A stretch of DNA of 64,000 nt from Aeromonas popoffii (GCF_000820025.1 NZ_CDBI01000103.1:1-64000); one strand, 5' to 3'; shown: positions 26,345-36,035, numbered from the stretch's first letter. Translations and numbers: made by a program. Notes: generated by a model from the letters alone, not told the origin.

Positions 26345-27391
26345 TTACTGCATGTTGATCATGACGGTTTCTTGCCACTGGCGCGGCAGGGCCTTGGAGC
26401 TCTGCTCCCAGGCGGCATGGTCGCTGACCGGCTTGGCATTGGCATACTGCTCGGCGGGCAGCAACTTGGCCTTCACGTCATCCGGCAGGGTCACGTTGCT
26501 GCGGATGGGGCGGGCATAGCCACGGGCCAGGTTGATTTGACCGGCATCGGAGAGGATGTATTCCCGCGCCAGCTTGGCGGCGTTGGGGTTCTTGGCCCAC
26601 TTGTTGATGATGGTGGTGTAACCGGCGATGACGGAGCCGTCGCTCGGGATCACTACCTCAAACTTCTTGGGGTCAATCTGGTCGCGGTAGTTGAGGGCGT
26701 TGAAGTCCCACAGCACACCCACTTCCACTTCGCCCTTCTCGATATTGGCGATGGTCGGGTCATTCAGCGACAGACGACCCTGCTTGGCCAGCTGGCCGAA
26801 CAGCTCCAGCGCGGGCTTGAGGTTCTTCTCGCTGCCGCCGGTGGCATAGGCCGCCGCCAGCACGCCGTTGTTGGCCTGGGAGGCGACACCCACATCACCC
26901 AGGGTCACCTTGTAGTCACCACCCAGCAGGGATTGCCAGCTGGTGGGGGCTGCCTTGACCAGATCCTTGTTGATCAGGAAGGCGATGGTACCGGTATAGG
27001 CCAGCATCCAGTGACCGTCCGCATCCTTGGCCCAGTTGGGAATGTCTGCCCAGGTGGAGGGCTTGTAGGGCTGAGTGACCCCCTGCTTGACCGCCACCGG
27101 ACCGAAGGCGCCGCCCACGTCACCGATATCGGCGGTGGCATTGGCCTTCTCGGCGGCAAACTTGGCGATCTCCTGCGCCGAGCTCATGTCGGTATCCTGA
27201 TGCTTGATGCCGTAGATGCTGCCCAGCTGTTGCCAGGTATCCTTCCAGTTGGCCCAGCTGTCGGGCATGCCGATACTGCTGAGCTGGCCTTCGCCACGGG
27301 CGGCCTTTTCGAGATCCGCGATATTTTCGGCGGCAAACAGTGGTTGGCTGATGGCCACCAGGGCCAGTGCACTTGCGATCACGCTTTTCAT
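26345..27391 (-). CDS. periplasmic binding protein of the phosphonate-type ABC importer
   Basis: The 348-residue product has a signal peptide (MKSVIASALALVAISQPLFAA). Its fold matches extracellular solute-binding family 1: GIGMP-like start, ADIGDVGGAFGP, SLLGGDYKVTLGDVG, VGVLWDFNALNYRDQ. Similar proteins bind iron(III), polyamines or aminoethylphosphonate. It is the first gene of the operon, 9 bp before the enzyme gene, and is divergent from the GntR-family regulator with a 171-bp shared promoter region. Confidence 0.87.
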   Translation of the reverse strand: MKSVIASALALVAISQPLFAAENIADLEKAARGEGQLSSIGMPDSWANWKDTWQQLGSIYGIKHQDTDMSSAQEIAKFAAEKANATADIGDVGGAFGPVAVKQGVTQPYKPSTWADIPNWAKDADGHWMLAYTGTIAFLINKDLVKAAPTSWQSLLGGDYKVTLGDVGVASQANNGVLAAAYATGGSEKNLKPALELFGQLAKQGRLSLNDPTIANIEKGEVEVGVLWDFNALNYRDQIDPKKFEVVIPSDGSVIAGYTTIINKWAKNPNAAKLAREYILSDAGQINLARGYARPIRSNVTLPDDVKAKLLPAEQYANAKPVSDHAAWEQSSKALPRQWQETVMINMQ

Positions 27392-27562
27392 TATCCCATC
27401 CTTCTGGACTAGGTCAGTTAAGGTTCGAGAGGGATGCTAGAGGGGAAATATGACGGTGGCGGGGCGCTTTGATGGCAGTTTGATGACAATCGCCCTGTCA
27501 CGCCGCTGTCATCCGGAACGGTTACAACTCAGGGTCGACAGCCGCTGGTCTACTCCAGGCGG

Positions 27563-28405
27563 GTGCAAACCGGAATGACCAACAGGGATATGAGTGTGAC
27601 CGAGCCGAGATTGAGCGAGCAGATATTGAACGAACAGAGAATGGCCGATGGCCGCTCCTCCTCCAAGTGCGAACAGATTTGCCAGACCCTGCGCCGCTAT
27701 ATCGGCAGCGGCCAGCTGGTGGCGGGGCAGCAGCTGCCCGCCGAACGGGCGCTGAGCGAGCGCTTCGCCACCACCCGCATCACCATCAAGGAGGCGCTCT
27801 CCAGCCTCGAAGCAGACGGCCTCATCTACCGGGCCGAGCGGCGCGGCTGGTTCGTGGCGCCGCCAAGACTCACCTACGATCCTGCCATCCACACCCACTT
27901 TCACCAATGGATCGGCGAGCAGCAACGCACCGCCGAAACCCGGGTGCTGGCCCACGGCAGCGAGCTTGCCAGCAGCGAACTGTGCCGCTGGATGGGGCTG
28001 GATCCCTTCACCCCGCTCTATGAGATCCGCCGCCTGCGGCTGATCGATGGGCGACCTGTGCTCCATGTCAGCCACCACCTGCTGGCCAGCCGCTTTCCCG
28101 ATATCGCCAGCGCGCCGCTGGCCAGCTCCCTCACCGAGCTCTATCAGCAGCGTTATGGCATAGGCCAGGGCGGGGCGAGTATGGAGATCACCCCCTCGGC
28201 AGCACGGGGCGCCATCGCCCGCGCCCTCAATCTGGCGGAGGGGAGTGCCGTGCTGCGGCTGGTGCGGGTCAACTATGACGAGCGAGGGGGGCTGGTGGAT
28301 TGTGATATCGAACACTGGCGGCCAGATGCCATCCGCATCTGTCTGGATACGCGAGCGTTGCAGCCGCTCGCAGGCAAACTGCAACAAACCCGGCGCGCCG
28401 ATTAG
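27563..28405 (+). CDS. GntR-family regulator with UTRA domain (PhnR-like)
   Basis: The longest frame (GTG at 27563) gives 280 residues; ATGs at 27575 and 27590 are alternatives. A winged HTH (about 35-100; GQQLPAERALSERFATTRITIKEALSSLEADGLIY) is followed by a UTRA ligand domain (LYEIRRLRLIDGRPVLHVSHHLL, TPSAARGAIARALNL). It is divergently placed from the transporter operon, which it likely represses or activates with the imported compound as effector. Salmonella PhnR has a comparable role. The 3' end is duplicated downstream. Confidence 0.86.
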   Translation: MQTGMTNRDMSVTEPRLSEQILNEQRMADGRSSSKCEQICQTLRRYIGSGQLVAGQQLPAERALSERFATTRITIKEALSSLEADGLIYRAERRGWFVAPPRLTYDPAIHTHFHQWIGEQQRTAETRVLAHGSELASSELCRWMGLDPFTPLYEIRRLRLIDGRPVLHVSHHLLASRFPDIASAPLASSLTELYQQRYGIGQGGASMEITPSAARGAIARALNLAEGSAVLRLVRVNYDERGGLVDCDIEHWRPDAIRICLDTRALQPLAGKLQQTRRAD

Positions 28406-28516
28406 GGAATATCCAGAGCACTGTCGAACACAGTGGCCATCCGCATCTGTCTCGATACCCAAGCGCTGCAACCGGCCGCAGGCAGATTGCTGCAAGTACC
28501 TCAACTCACCGAGTAG
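28312..28516 (+). repeat. duplication of the GntR gene 3' end
   Basis: The last 75-80 bp of the gene (about 28328-28405) recur with roughly 75-80 percent identity at 28437-28516, including a second in-frame-like ending AIRICLDTQALQPAAGRLLQ... and TAG. The second copy has no start and encodes a diverged version of the same C-terminus. It looks like the leftover tail of an older or homologous copy. Confidence 0.8.
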
Positions 28517-28527
28517 AGCCCAACCAA

Positions 28528-28555
28528 CACGGCGGATCCCGCAGGATCCGCCGTG
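28528..28555. terminator. bidirectional terminator hairpin
   Basis: The perfect hairpin CACGGCGGATCC-CGCA-GGATCCGCCGTG lies between convergent genes and abuts the XRE stop codon. T-runs are short. Confidence 0.65.
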
Positions 28556-28556
28556 A

Positions 28557-29321
28557 TCAGTTGTCGATATTGGGGATCATGTCGTCGAAGCTGTGATAGC
28601 CACAATCCGCCAGTTGCAGCGACATGGTGTAGGTCTTGGCGTGCTCCTGCTGACCGATGGCGGGGCGGTTGAGCTTGAGCTCCTGATGCCAGTACTCCTT
28701 CATCCGATCGATCAGCGCCATCGCCTCGCTCTCGTTGAGGTGCAGCTGGCAGAGCGCCATGTAATTGTTCGGCTTGTGCATGTTCTCCACCAGATACTCC
28801 CCCAGCACCGACATTGCCTGCCGTGCCTGCTGGCGGGCGAAGCGGCTGTGCTGCTCGAAGCTGATGCGCTCGCTGATGAGGAAGTGGTAACTGTTGTCGA
28901 TGCCGAGCTGCAAAATGTCGAGCTTCTCCAGCTTGCGCAGGTAGAGGTAGCAGGAGGCATCGGTCAGGCTGTACTCCCGCTTGAGATCGATCAACGTCTT
29001 GTCGCGCCAGAAGATATTGGCGAGAAAGGCGTAGAGCCCCGGCTCGTTGTGAAACGCCTCATCTTGCTCCTGAGTGAAGACGGCGCGGCGGCTCTGGGCG
29101 TCCTGAGTGCGATCCAGCAGCTCCTCGAATGACAGCCCCACCAAGTGACAGATCTCCAGCAGAGTATCGAACGGCAGGGAGGGCTTGTTCATCATCCGTT
29201 TCACGGTGGCGATGGAGACGCCCATCGCCTCTGCCAGGGTCTGATAGCGGATCCCCTTGTCGGTCAGGGTCTTCTTCAGAGTGTTGAGAATATTGTTGGC
29301 CAGGGTCTGGCTGTAGGTCAT
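28557..29321 (-). CDS. XRE-family transcriptional regulator
   Basis: The 254-residue product has an N-terminal Cro/CI-type HTH (about residues 20-75; YQTLAEAMGVSIATVKRMMNKPSLPFDTLLEICHLVGLSFEELL). The following 180 residues contain a winged-helix-like segment (IDLKREYSLTDASCYLYLRKLEKLDILQL) and a helical C-terminus. It may bind a ligand or dimerise there. No target is evident from neighbours. It is monocistronic. Confidence 0.82.
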   Translation of the reverse strand: MTYSQTLANNILNTLKKTLTDKGIRYQTLAEAMGVSIATVKRMMNKPSLPFDTLLEICHLVGLSFEELLDRTQDAQSRRAVFTQEQDEAFHNEPGLYAFLANIFWRDKTLIDLKREYSLTDASCYLYLRKLEKLDILQLGIDNSYHFLISERISFEQHSRFARQQARQAMSVLGEYLVENMHKPNNYMALCQLHLNESEAMALIDRMKEYWHQELKLNRPAIGQQEHAKTYTMSLQLADCGYHSFDDMIPNIDN

Positions 29322-29652
29322 GCAACTATTCCTTTATCTGCATCTTTATGTTGTGTCAGAAATTGAGTGATTTTGTCGTTGTGGTCTCAGATATTGACAC
29401 TTAAAAAAACCAGAGGAAATAAACCCGTCGTAATCGATTGAAATGGCCAGACCAGTCAAGGGGGAAGGTTGCAGATAGTGATACTCTGCGGTGCATATCT
29501 TTCAACCATTCAACATTTTTCTGGTGGTGCATAAAACATCGCGCATAATTCAAAACGAATCGGATTCAAGACCTTCCTGGTTGAGAAATCGATTGTTTGC
29601 TTCCAATTTAAGGGTTTTTTAAACCGAAAGGTTTTTATTCTTTCCTGGCATT

Positions 29653-29690
29653 GAGCGGAACTCGCAAGAGGTCCGCTTTTTTCTTTTCCC
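29653..29690 (+). terminator. terminator-like hairpin in a 440-bp gap
   Basis: GAGCGGAACT-CGCA-AGAGGTCCGC is followed by TTTTTTCTTTTC. No plus-strand gene precedes it within 1 kb, so it may end an unannotated small RNA or be a relic. The rest of 29322-29759 is AT-rich promoter DNA in which I see no gene. Confidence 0.6.
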
Positions 29691-29759
29691 CGAATGTGCA
29701 CCTACCGTCAAGCGGAGGCGGGCCCCGCCTCCATCTGTCATACCAAAGGCTCCCCGGCC

Positions 29760-30674
29760 TCACTCCCCCTTGCCGGGAAACAGCTTGGGGATCTCCCGTA
29801 CCAGCCAGCTCTTGGCCTTGCCCATGGTATCGCGCCGCCAGGCCAGCACGACCTGGATCTGGTGACGATATTCGGGGCTGATCACCTTGAGGCGGCCCGC
29901 CTTGATGTCCTCTTCTATCCAGCTCAGCGGCATGGTGCCGACGCCTATCCCCGCCAGCAGGGCATCGCGCTTCTCCGTCATGGTACTGACGGTGAGGCGT
30001 GGCTGCTTGTCGAGCAGGCGATAGGTGAGCACCGGCTTGCGCAGCGCAGAGTCCGCCACTGCGATGGCGCGGTAGCGGCGCAGGGTTTCGTCCGCCAGGG
30101 GCTCGGGCTCCTGGTGCAGCGGGTGATCCGGGTGGGCGACGTAGAGCATCACCTCTTCCTGCAGCACCTGATGCTTGACGCCTGTCAGCATGATATCGGG
30201 GTTGAGGGAGGAGATGAGCAGGTCGGCGCGGCCATCTTCCAGACACTCCCAGCTGCCTGCCAGCACCTCGGCGCGAAACCTCAACCGGGTATCCGTCAGC
30301 TCGGCCAACCTTTCGACCAGGGGATAGAGCGTCTGCAGCGGCATCAGGGCATCGACGGCGATGGTGATGTCTGTCTCCCAGCCACGGGCCAGCGCCCGGG
30401 TTTCACCCACCAGATGCTCGGCGGCCGCCAGCAGTACCCGGCCTTGCTCCAGCAGCATGCGGCCGGCCGGGGTGAACTTGGTTCTGTGACCGCTGCGATC
30501 AAACAGCATGGCGTCCAGCTCGTCTTCCAGCTTCTGTACCGTGTAGCTCAGCGCCGAGGGGACCTTGCCCAGCTCGTCGGCGGCCGCCGCGAAGCTGCCA
30601 CGGCGATCGATAGCATCCAGTACCCGGATGGCTTCCAGGGTCAGCGCCCGTTCCTTGTTCGATTCCTTGGCCAT
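29760..30674 (-). CDS. yhaJ: LysR-family regulator YhaJ
   Basis: The 304-residue protein matches E. coli YhaJ closely. The N-terminal HTH region reads RALTLEAIRVLDAIDRRGSFAAAADELGKVPSALSYTVQKLEDELD. Other shared stretches are FDRSGHRTKFTPAGRMLLE, EVLAGSWECLEDGRAD, KQPRLTVSTM and the C-terminal AWRRDTMGKAKSWLVREIPKLFPGK. YhaJ in E. coli activates yqjF and other genes in response to quinones and nitroaromatic breakdown products. Here yhaK and yqjF homologues lie just beyond, preserving the link. Confidence 0.93.
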   Translation of the reverse strand: MAKESNKERALTLEAIRVLDAIDRRGSFAAAADELGKVPSALSYTVQKLEDELDAMLFDRSGHRTKFTPAGRMLLEQGRVLLAAAEHLVGETRALARGWETDITIAVDALMPLQTLYPLVERLAELTDTRLRFRAEVLAGSWECLEDGRADLLISSLNPDIMLTGVKHQVLQEEVMLYVAHPDHPLHQEPEPLADETLRRYRAIAVADSALRKPVLTYRLLDKQPRLTVSTMTEKRDALLAGIGVGTMPLSWIEEDIKAGRLKVISPEYRHQIQVVLAWRRDTMGKAKSWLVREIPKLFPGKGE

Positions 30675-30937
30675 TTCATACCTTCAATTTTTTTGAACAT
30701 GTTTACCAGTTTATCTCGCTAACAACTTAGGCCAAGTGTCTTTAATATTCAATCAACGCTTAGGCAGGAAGGCCTGGCGGCCAAATAAACGGTAGTTCCG
30801 GGCTGTGATATCATAAAGAGTGATATCTGATGTCGGTGAAAGAACAACATACTATTTGAATAACCTCTTGCATGGATGCATTGATTCTGGCCGAGTCGGC
30901 CTTGGCAATGACATAAAAACCAAGAGAGTGAACGAAC

Positions 30938-31264
30938 ATGAAAAATGTAATCAAGATGCTGGCCGTTGCAGGCCTGATGACCGCTGGTTTTGCACAGGCT
31001 TCCGTTCCCGCAGATCTCAACGCCGCCCCGGGTGTGCTGTTTGTGAACTGGCATGCGACCGCCACTGTGGATGGCAAGGCCAACCCCATGCTGGAAGTGC
31101 GTGACGAGTCTGGCGATGTGCTGGCATCAGTCCACGCCAACCTGACTGGGACCCAGCAGGTGCAGCTTCCGAGCCGCACTCAGGGTACGCTGACTGTCAG
31201 CCTCGGGGATCAGAGCAGTGACTACCGCATCCCGTTTGGCATCGGCAGCGGCAAACAGCGTTAA
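30938..31264 (+). CDS. small periplasmic protein, function unknown
   Basis: The 108-residue product has a signal peptide (MKNVIKMLAVAGLMTAGFAQA). The mature part of about 87 residues is predicted mostly beta (FVNWHATATVDGKANPMLEVRD, TQGTLTVSLGDQ) with no cysteines. I recognise no family. It lies 30 bp upstream of yhaK in the same orientation and may be part of the YhaJ-controlled stress group. Confidence 0.72.
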   Translation: MKNVIKMLAVAGLMTAGFAQASVPADLNAAPGVLFVNWHATATVDGKANPMLEVRDESGDVLASVHANLTGTQQVQLPSRTQGTLTVSLGDQSSDYRIPFGIGSGKQR

Positions 31265-31294
31265 TCAACCGTTTCGGAACGTGAGGAGCACACC

Positions 31295-31981
31295 ATGATG
31301 ACATTGAGAGCCTCAGAAGCGCGTGGCAAGGCCAATTTCGGCTGGCTGGATGCGCGCCACAGTTTCTCCTTCGGGCACTACTATGACCCTGACTGGATGG
31401 GACACTCGGTGCTGCGGGTCATCAATCAGGATCTGGTTGCACCGGGTGGCGGATTCGCCACTCACCCTCACGCCAACATGGAGATCCTGACCTGCGTGCT
31501 GCAAGGCACCATAGAGCACAAGGACAGCCTCGGCCACGCCGAGCAGATCCCGGCAGGGGATTTCCAGCTGATGAGCGCAGGGTCCGGCATCCGGCACAGC
31601 GAGTACAACCCCTCGCAGACCGAGCCGCTCTCCCTGTTGCAAATCTGGATAGAGCCGAATGAACACGGCACGACACCCGGATATCAGCAGAAGAAGATTG
31701 AAGCCAGACCCGGTCTGACGCTGGTGGCGTCCCCGGATGGCGAAGCGGGATCCTTCAGGATCCGCCAGCAGGCCCGCATATGGCGGCTGCAGCTTGAACC
31801 CGGTGAGAGTCTTACCTGGGCGCTGGCCGGCCGATACGGTTATCTGCAGATGATTTCAGGGGAGTTGACCGCCAATGGTCTGACTGCCCGACCCGGCGAC
31901 GGGGTACTCAGTCGTGATGAACCCAACTGGGATCTGGTGGCAATGAGTGCCAGCCAAGCCCTGTTATTTGACCTACCCTGA
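31295..31981 (+). CDS. yhaK: pirin-family bicupin YhaK
   Basis: The 228-residue product is a pirin-like bicupin. Motifs GHYYDPDWMGHSVLRVINQD, THPHANMEILTCVLQG (metal histidines and Glu) and SAGSGIRHSEYNPS match E. coli YhaK, which is of similar length. YhaK is reported as redox-sensitive, and related YhhW has quercetinase activity. GAGGAG precedes the ATG. It sits between the small periplasmic gene and yqjF, as in the enteric yhaJ neighbourhood. Confidence 0.9.
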   Translation: MMTLRASEARGKANFGWLDARHSFSFGHYYDPDWMGHSVLRVINQDLVAPGGGFATHPHANMEILTCVLQGTIEHKDSLGHAEQIPAGDFQLMSAGSGIRHSEYNPSQTEPLSLLQIWIEPNEHGTTPGYQQKKIEARPGLTLVASPDGEAGSFRIRQQARIWRLQLEPGESLTWALAGRYGYLQMISGELTANGLTARPGDGVLSRDEPNWDLVAMSASQALLFDLP

Positions 31982-32021
31982 AGCAGTCAGCGGTGATTTG
32001 ACATAAAACGAGGAGTTTGAA

Positions 32022-32414
32022 ATGGACAAGATGAAAGATTTGGCACTGCTGGTGGGTCGTGTACTGCTGGCACTGATGTTCGTAAAGGCTGGCTGGGCCA
32101 AGATCGGCGGTTATGCCGGTACCCAGGGTTACATGGAAGCCATGGGTGTGCCCGGATTCATTCTGCCGCTGGTGATCCTGCTGGAGCTGGGTGGTGGCCT
32201 TGCCATCATGCTGGGTCTGTTCAGCCGCAGCATCTCGGTGCTGATGGCCGGTTTCACCCTGATGGCCTCCTTTATTTTCCACTATCAGCCTGCGGATCAG
32301 ATGCAGATGCTGATGTTTATGAAGAACGTCTCCGTGGCCGGTGGTTTCCTGGCCCTGGCGGCGGCCGGTGCAGGGGCCTTCAGTCTGGATGCCCGCCTCG
32401 GCAAGAACTGGTAA
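32022..32414 (+). CDS. yqjF: DoxX-family membrane protein YqjF
   Basis: The 130-residue protein has four membrane helices and the DoxX signature (LLVGRVLLALMFVKAGWAKIGGY, LELGGGLAIMLGLFSRSISVLMAGFTL). In E. coli yqjF is a YhaJ target induced by 2,4-dinitrotoluene metabolites. Gene order here supports the same circuit. ACGAGGAGTTTGAA precedes the ATG and a strong terminator follows. Confidence 0.88.
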   Translation: MDKMKDLALLVGRVLLALMFVKAGWAKIGGYAGTQGYMEAMGVPGFILPLVILLELGGGLAIMLGLFSRSISVLMAGFTLMASFIFHYQPADQMQMLMFMKNVSVAGGFLALAAAGAGAFSLDARLGKNW

Positions 32415-32446
32415 TACCCGGATAGCGGGAGTTTTCCAACGCTTTT

Positions 32447-32476
32447 TGGCCGGTGCAGCAGCACCGGCTTTTTTAT
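32447..32476 (+). terminator. terminator of the yhaK-yqjF group
   Basis: The hairpin GCCGGTGC-AGCA-GCACCGGC is followed by TTTTTTA, about 35 bp after the yqjF stop. Confidence 0.93.
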
Positions 32477-32645
32477 CTCCGCCATTGACCCTCTCCCGCC
32501 CCGCATGATGGCGACGTGATCTGCGGCAACAAGCGCCTTTTGCATCTTCCCCCCCGATCCCCGACAATCCCATTTCGTGTGAAGTGACGGGAATAACTCA
32601 CCTTTTCTCGCACTCACCCCTCTTTTGAATTGGCGGGAGTCGTCC

Positions 32646-35600
32646 ATGTTTACCCTCTACCACTCCAATCAGCTGGATCTGCTCAAGGAGCTGTTGGTGA
32701 GCCGCATCCGGCAGGCTCCTCTCTCTCATCCTTTCGATCGGGAGCAGATCCTGGTGCAGAGTCCGGGCATGGCCCAGTGGCTCAAGCTGGAGCTGGCCAA
32801 AGCCTTCGGCATCGCCGCCAATATCGACTTTCCGCTGCCCGCCAGCTTCATCTGGGATATGTTCACCCGGGTGTTGGCGGATGTGCCTCGCATAAGCCCC
32901 TACAACAAGGGATCCATGAGCTGGCAGCTGATGACCATTCTGCCCGCCTTGCTGGACAGGCCCGCCTTTGCCCCGCTGGCCGCCTATCTGGGCGGGGGGG
33001 ATGACGCGGATCCCGCCAAGGATCCCGAGCAGGTGCGGCTGTGGCAGCTCTGCCAGAAGGTGGCGGATCTGTTTGACCAGTATCTGGTCTACCGGTCGGA
33101 CTGGATCGCCCGCTGGGAAGAGGGCGAAGGATTGGGGTTGGAACTGGCCGACGTGAGCGGTCAGGATTGGCAGCCCGAGCTGTGGCGCGAGCTGGTGGCC
33201 CGCACCCTGGCGCTCTCCCCGAGCGGCTACCACCGCGCCAACCTCTACGAGGAGTTTATCCACGAGCTGCAACGCACCTTGGATCTGCCAGGCAAGCTGC
33301 CGCAGCGGGTCTTTGTGTTCGGCATCTCGGCGCTCCCGCCGCGCTATGTGGAGGCATTGCTGGCCCTCGGCAGTCGGCCTGAGGTGGAAGTGCATCTGTT
33401 CGTCACCAACCCCTGCCGCTACTACTGGGGGGATCTGCTCGATCGCAAAACCCTGGCGCGGCTCGAAAACAAGCTCAAGCCCGGCACCGATATCGAGACG
33501 TTGCAGGGCCCCGCCAACCCGCTGCTCGCCTCCATGGGCAAGCTGGGGCGCGACTATCTGCATCAGCTGATGGAGCTGGAGGTGCCGCAAATCGAGGCCT
33601 TCGTCGATATCGACGAGGTAGACGCCAAGGGCAATGTCAGCCTGTTGCGCGCCATCCAGAAGGATGTGCTGGAGCTAGGTTCACGGGGCGAGGGCCAATT
33701 TGATCTCGATAGCAGCCATCACAAGAGCCCGATCGATCCGGCGGATGGATCCTTGCAGATCCACGCCTGTCACGGCCCGATGCGGGAACTTGAAGTGCTG
33801 CACGACCGGCTGCTGGCGCTGTTCGAGCAGGACCCGTCCCTCACCCCGAAAGATGTGGTGGTGATGATGCCGGACGTGAACAGCTACGGCCCCTACATTC
33901 AGGCCGTGTTTGGTAAAGAAAAGAGTGGGGCGCGGGGCCAGATCCCGTTTGCGGTCTCGGATCGGGCCGCGAGTCAGGAGAGCCCGCTGCTGCAGAGCTT
34001 CCTCGCCCTGCTCAAGTTGCCCAACGCCCGCTTCGGGGCAGGCGAGCTGCTCGCCATTCTCGAGGTGCCCGCCGTGCTGCGCCGCTTCGAGCTGGATGAC
34101 GACGAGTTCAACCAGCTGCGGGTCTGGGTGCAGGAGACCGGCATTCGCTGGGGGCTGGATGACGGCTACCCCGTCCGTTTCGATCTGCCACCCATGTCCG
34201 GCAACAGCTGGCTGTTCGGCCTGCGCCGTATGCTGCTCGGCTTTGCCATGGGTGACGGTGAACCGGTGGCGGGCATCTTGCCCTACGCCGATATCGAGGG
34301 TCAGCAGGGGCTGGCACTCGGCAAGCTCGCCTGGTTTGTCGATTCGCTGGCCGAATTCCTGCCCCGCCTGCAACAGGCGCAGCCGCTGGCCGAGTGGAAC
34401 GCCTGCCTGCTGGCGCTGCTGGAGCGCTTCTATCTGGCCGACGAGGATGAAGAGCGTCAGCTCCAGCTGATTCGCAGCCAGCTGGCCGAGTGGCAGACCC
34501 GGCTTGGCGAGGCCCGCTTCGAGCAGCCCATCACCGCCGACTTGTTGCAGGATTACCTCGGCAGCGTGCTGGGGGAGTCCCGCTCCAGCCAGCGCTTCCT
34601 CGCCGGTCAGGTCAACTTCTGCACCCTGATGCCGATGCGCTCCATCCCCTTCAAGCAGGTCTGTCTGCTCGGTATGAACGATGGCGTCTACCCGCGCACC
34701 CTGGCCCCCATGGGATTCGATCTGATGGCGGTGGCGTCGCGGCGCGGGGATCGCTCCCGTCGTGATGACGACCGCTACCTCTTCCTTGAGGCGCTCTTGA
34801 GTGCCCAGCAGGGGCTCTATATCAGTTATCAGGGCTTCAGCGCGCAGGACAACAGCGACAAGGTGCCCTCCGTGCTGCTGGCGGAACTGATCGATTATGT
34901 GCGGCAGGGTTTCGTGCTGGCGGGGGATGAAGAGCTCGATGACGAAACCTCCGGCAAACGGCTGCTCAACCACCTGATGGTGGCGCATCCGCTCACCCCC
35001 TACAGCCGCAACTACTTCTATCCGGAGGCGGGATCGCGGCTCTTTACCTATGCCGCCGACTGGCTGCCCGCCCTTAACCCAGAGCGCGGCGCGGCCAACT
35101 TCCAGAGCGGCGAGCTGCCGCTGCCCCCCGAATGGGGCAAGGAGCAGGGGTTGGAGCTGGCGGAGCTGCTGCGCTTCTATCGGCAGCCCACCAAATATTT
35201 CCTCAACCGTCGCCTCAAGGTTTGGTTTGAGTTGAATGAGGCCAACATCGAGGACAGCGAGCCGTTCGAGCTGGATGGGCTGCAACATTATCAGCTGAAA
35301 GATCTGCTGCTCGATGCCCATCTGGCAGAGGGGGATAGTCCAGAGCGGAGCGACAGCGTGAGCAAACGCCGCGAGCGGTTGCAGCTTACCGGCCTGCTGC
35401 CGCAAGGGTGGTTCGGCAGCCTGCTGCTGGACGATCTGGATGCAGAGATGGGCAAGCTGGCCGATCGGTTACGGCCCTGGGTTGCGGCCAATGAGTCAGA
35501 AAAACAGGCGGTGGAGATCGATATCTCCCTCACTCAGGGCCAGCTGCAAGGGTGGATCGACACCCAGAAGGGGCGTTTGCTGGTGGTCAAACCCGGCAGC

Positions 35601-36035
35601 TTCAACGGCAAGGATCTGCTGCTGGGCTGGATCCAGCACCTCTGCCTCTCATTGAGCTGCGCCCCCGGCGACACCCTGCTGTTCGATGCCAAACAGAGTC
35701 TGCGCCTGCCTGCACTCGCTGCCGACGAGGCGCGGCCCAAGCTGGCGGCGCTGGTGGCGTGCTGGGCGCAGGGGATGAAGCGGCCGCTGCCCTTCTTCCC
35801 CAATACTGCCTGGGATTGGCTCAAGGCGATCGAGAAGGATCCGGACAAGCCGGAGGCAGCCGACAAGGCGGCCCTCACCCGTTTTAACGGCGGCTGGATG
35901 ATCAAGGGGGAAGGGCAAGACCCTTATGTTGCTCGCTGCTTCCCCGAACTCGATGACGAGGTGCTGGGGCAGTTGCAGGCGCTGGCCCGTGAACACCTGA
36001 CCCCGCTGCTCAAGACCCTGGAGGAGCTGAAATAA
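32646..36035 (+). CDS. recC: exodeoxyribonuclease V gamma subunit RecC
   Basis: From the ATG at 32646 the product is 1129 residues, close to E. coli RecC. The start FTLYHSNQLDLLKELL and ILVQSPGMAQWLKLELAKAFGIAANIDFPLPASFIWDMF are diagnostic. RecC is the scaffold that splits the duplex and reads Chi in the RecBCD repair and phage-degrading nuclease. An upstream in-frame ATG at 32625 lacks conservation. The stop overlaps the recB start by one base (TAATG). The peptidase gene ptrA, found between recC and recB in E. coli, is absent. Confidence 0.97.
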   Translation: MFTLYHSNQLDLLKELLVSRIRQAPLSHPFDREQILVQSPGMAQWLKLELAKAFGIAANIDFPLPASFIWDMFTRVLADVPRISPYNKGSMSWQLMTILPALLDRPAFAPLAAYLGGGDDADPAKDPEQVRLWQLCQKVADLFDQYLVYRSDWIARWEEGEGLGLELADVSGQDWQPELWRELVARTLALSPSGYHRANLYEEFIHELQRTLDLPGKLPQRVFVFGISALPPRYVEALLALGSRPEVEVHLFVTNPCRYYWGDLLDRKTLARLENKLKPGTDIETLQGPANPLLASMGKLGRDYLHQLMELEVPQIEAFVDIDEVDAKGNVSLLRAIQKDVLELGSRGEGQFDLDSSHHKSPIDPADGSLQIHACHGPMRELEVLHDRLLALFEQDPSLTPKDVVVMMPDVNSYGPYIQAVFGKEKSGARGQIPFAVSDRAASQESPLLQSFLALLKLPNARFGAGELLAILEVPAVLRRFELDDDEFNQLRVWVQETGIRWGLDDGYPVRFDLPPMSGNSWLFGLRRMLLGFAMGDGEPVAGILPYADIEGQQGLALGKLAWFVDSLAEFLPRLQQAQPLAEWNACLLALLERFYLADEDEERQLQLIRSQLAEWQTRLGEARFEQPITADLLQDYLGSVLGESRSSQRFLAGQVNFCTLMPMRSIPFKQVCLLGMNDGVYPRTLAPMGFDLMAVASRRGDRSRRDDDRYLFLEALLSAQQGLYISYQGFSAQDNSDKVPSVLLAELIDYVRQGFVLAGDEELDDETSGKRLLNHLMVAHPLTPYSRNYFYPEAGSRLFTYAADWLPALNPERGAANFQSGELPLPPEWGKEQGLELAELLRFYRQPTKYFLNRRLKVWFELNEANIEDSEPFELDGLQHYQLKDLLLDAHLAEGDSPERSDSVSKRRERLQLTGLLPQGWFGSLLLDDLDAEMGKLADRLRPWVAANESEKQAVEIDISLTQGQLQGWIDTQKGRLLVVKPGSFNGKDLLLGWIQHLCLSLSCAPGDTLLFDAKQSLRLPALAADEARPKLAALVACWAQGMKRPLPFFPNTAWDWLKAIEKDPDKPEAADKAALTRFNGGWMIKGEGQDPYVARCFPELDDEVLGQLQALAREHLTPLLKTLEELK

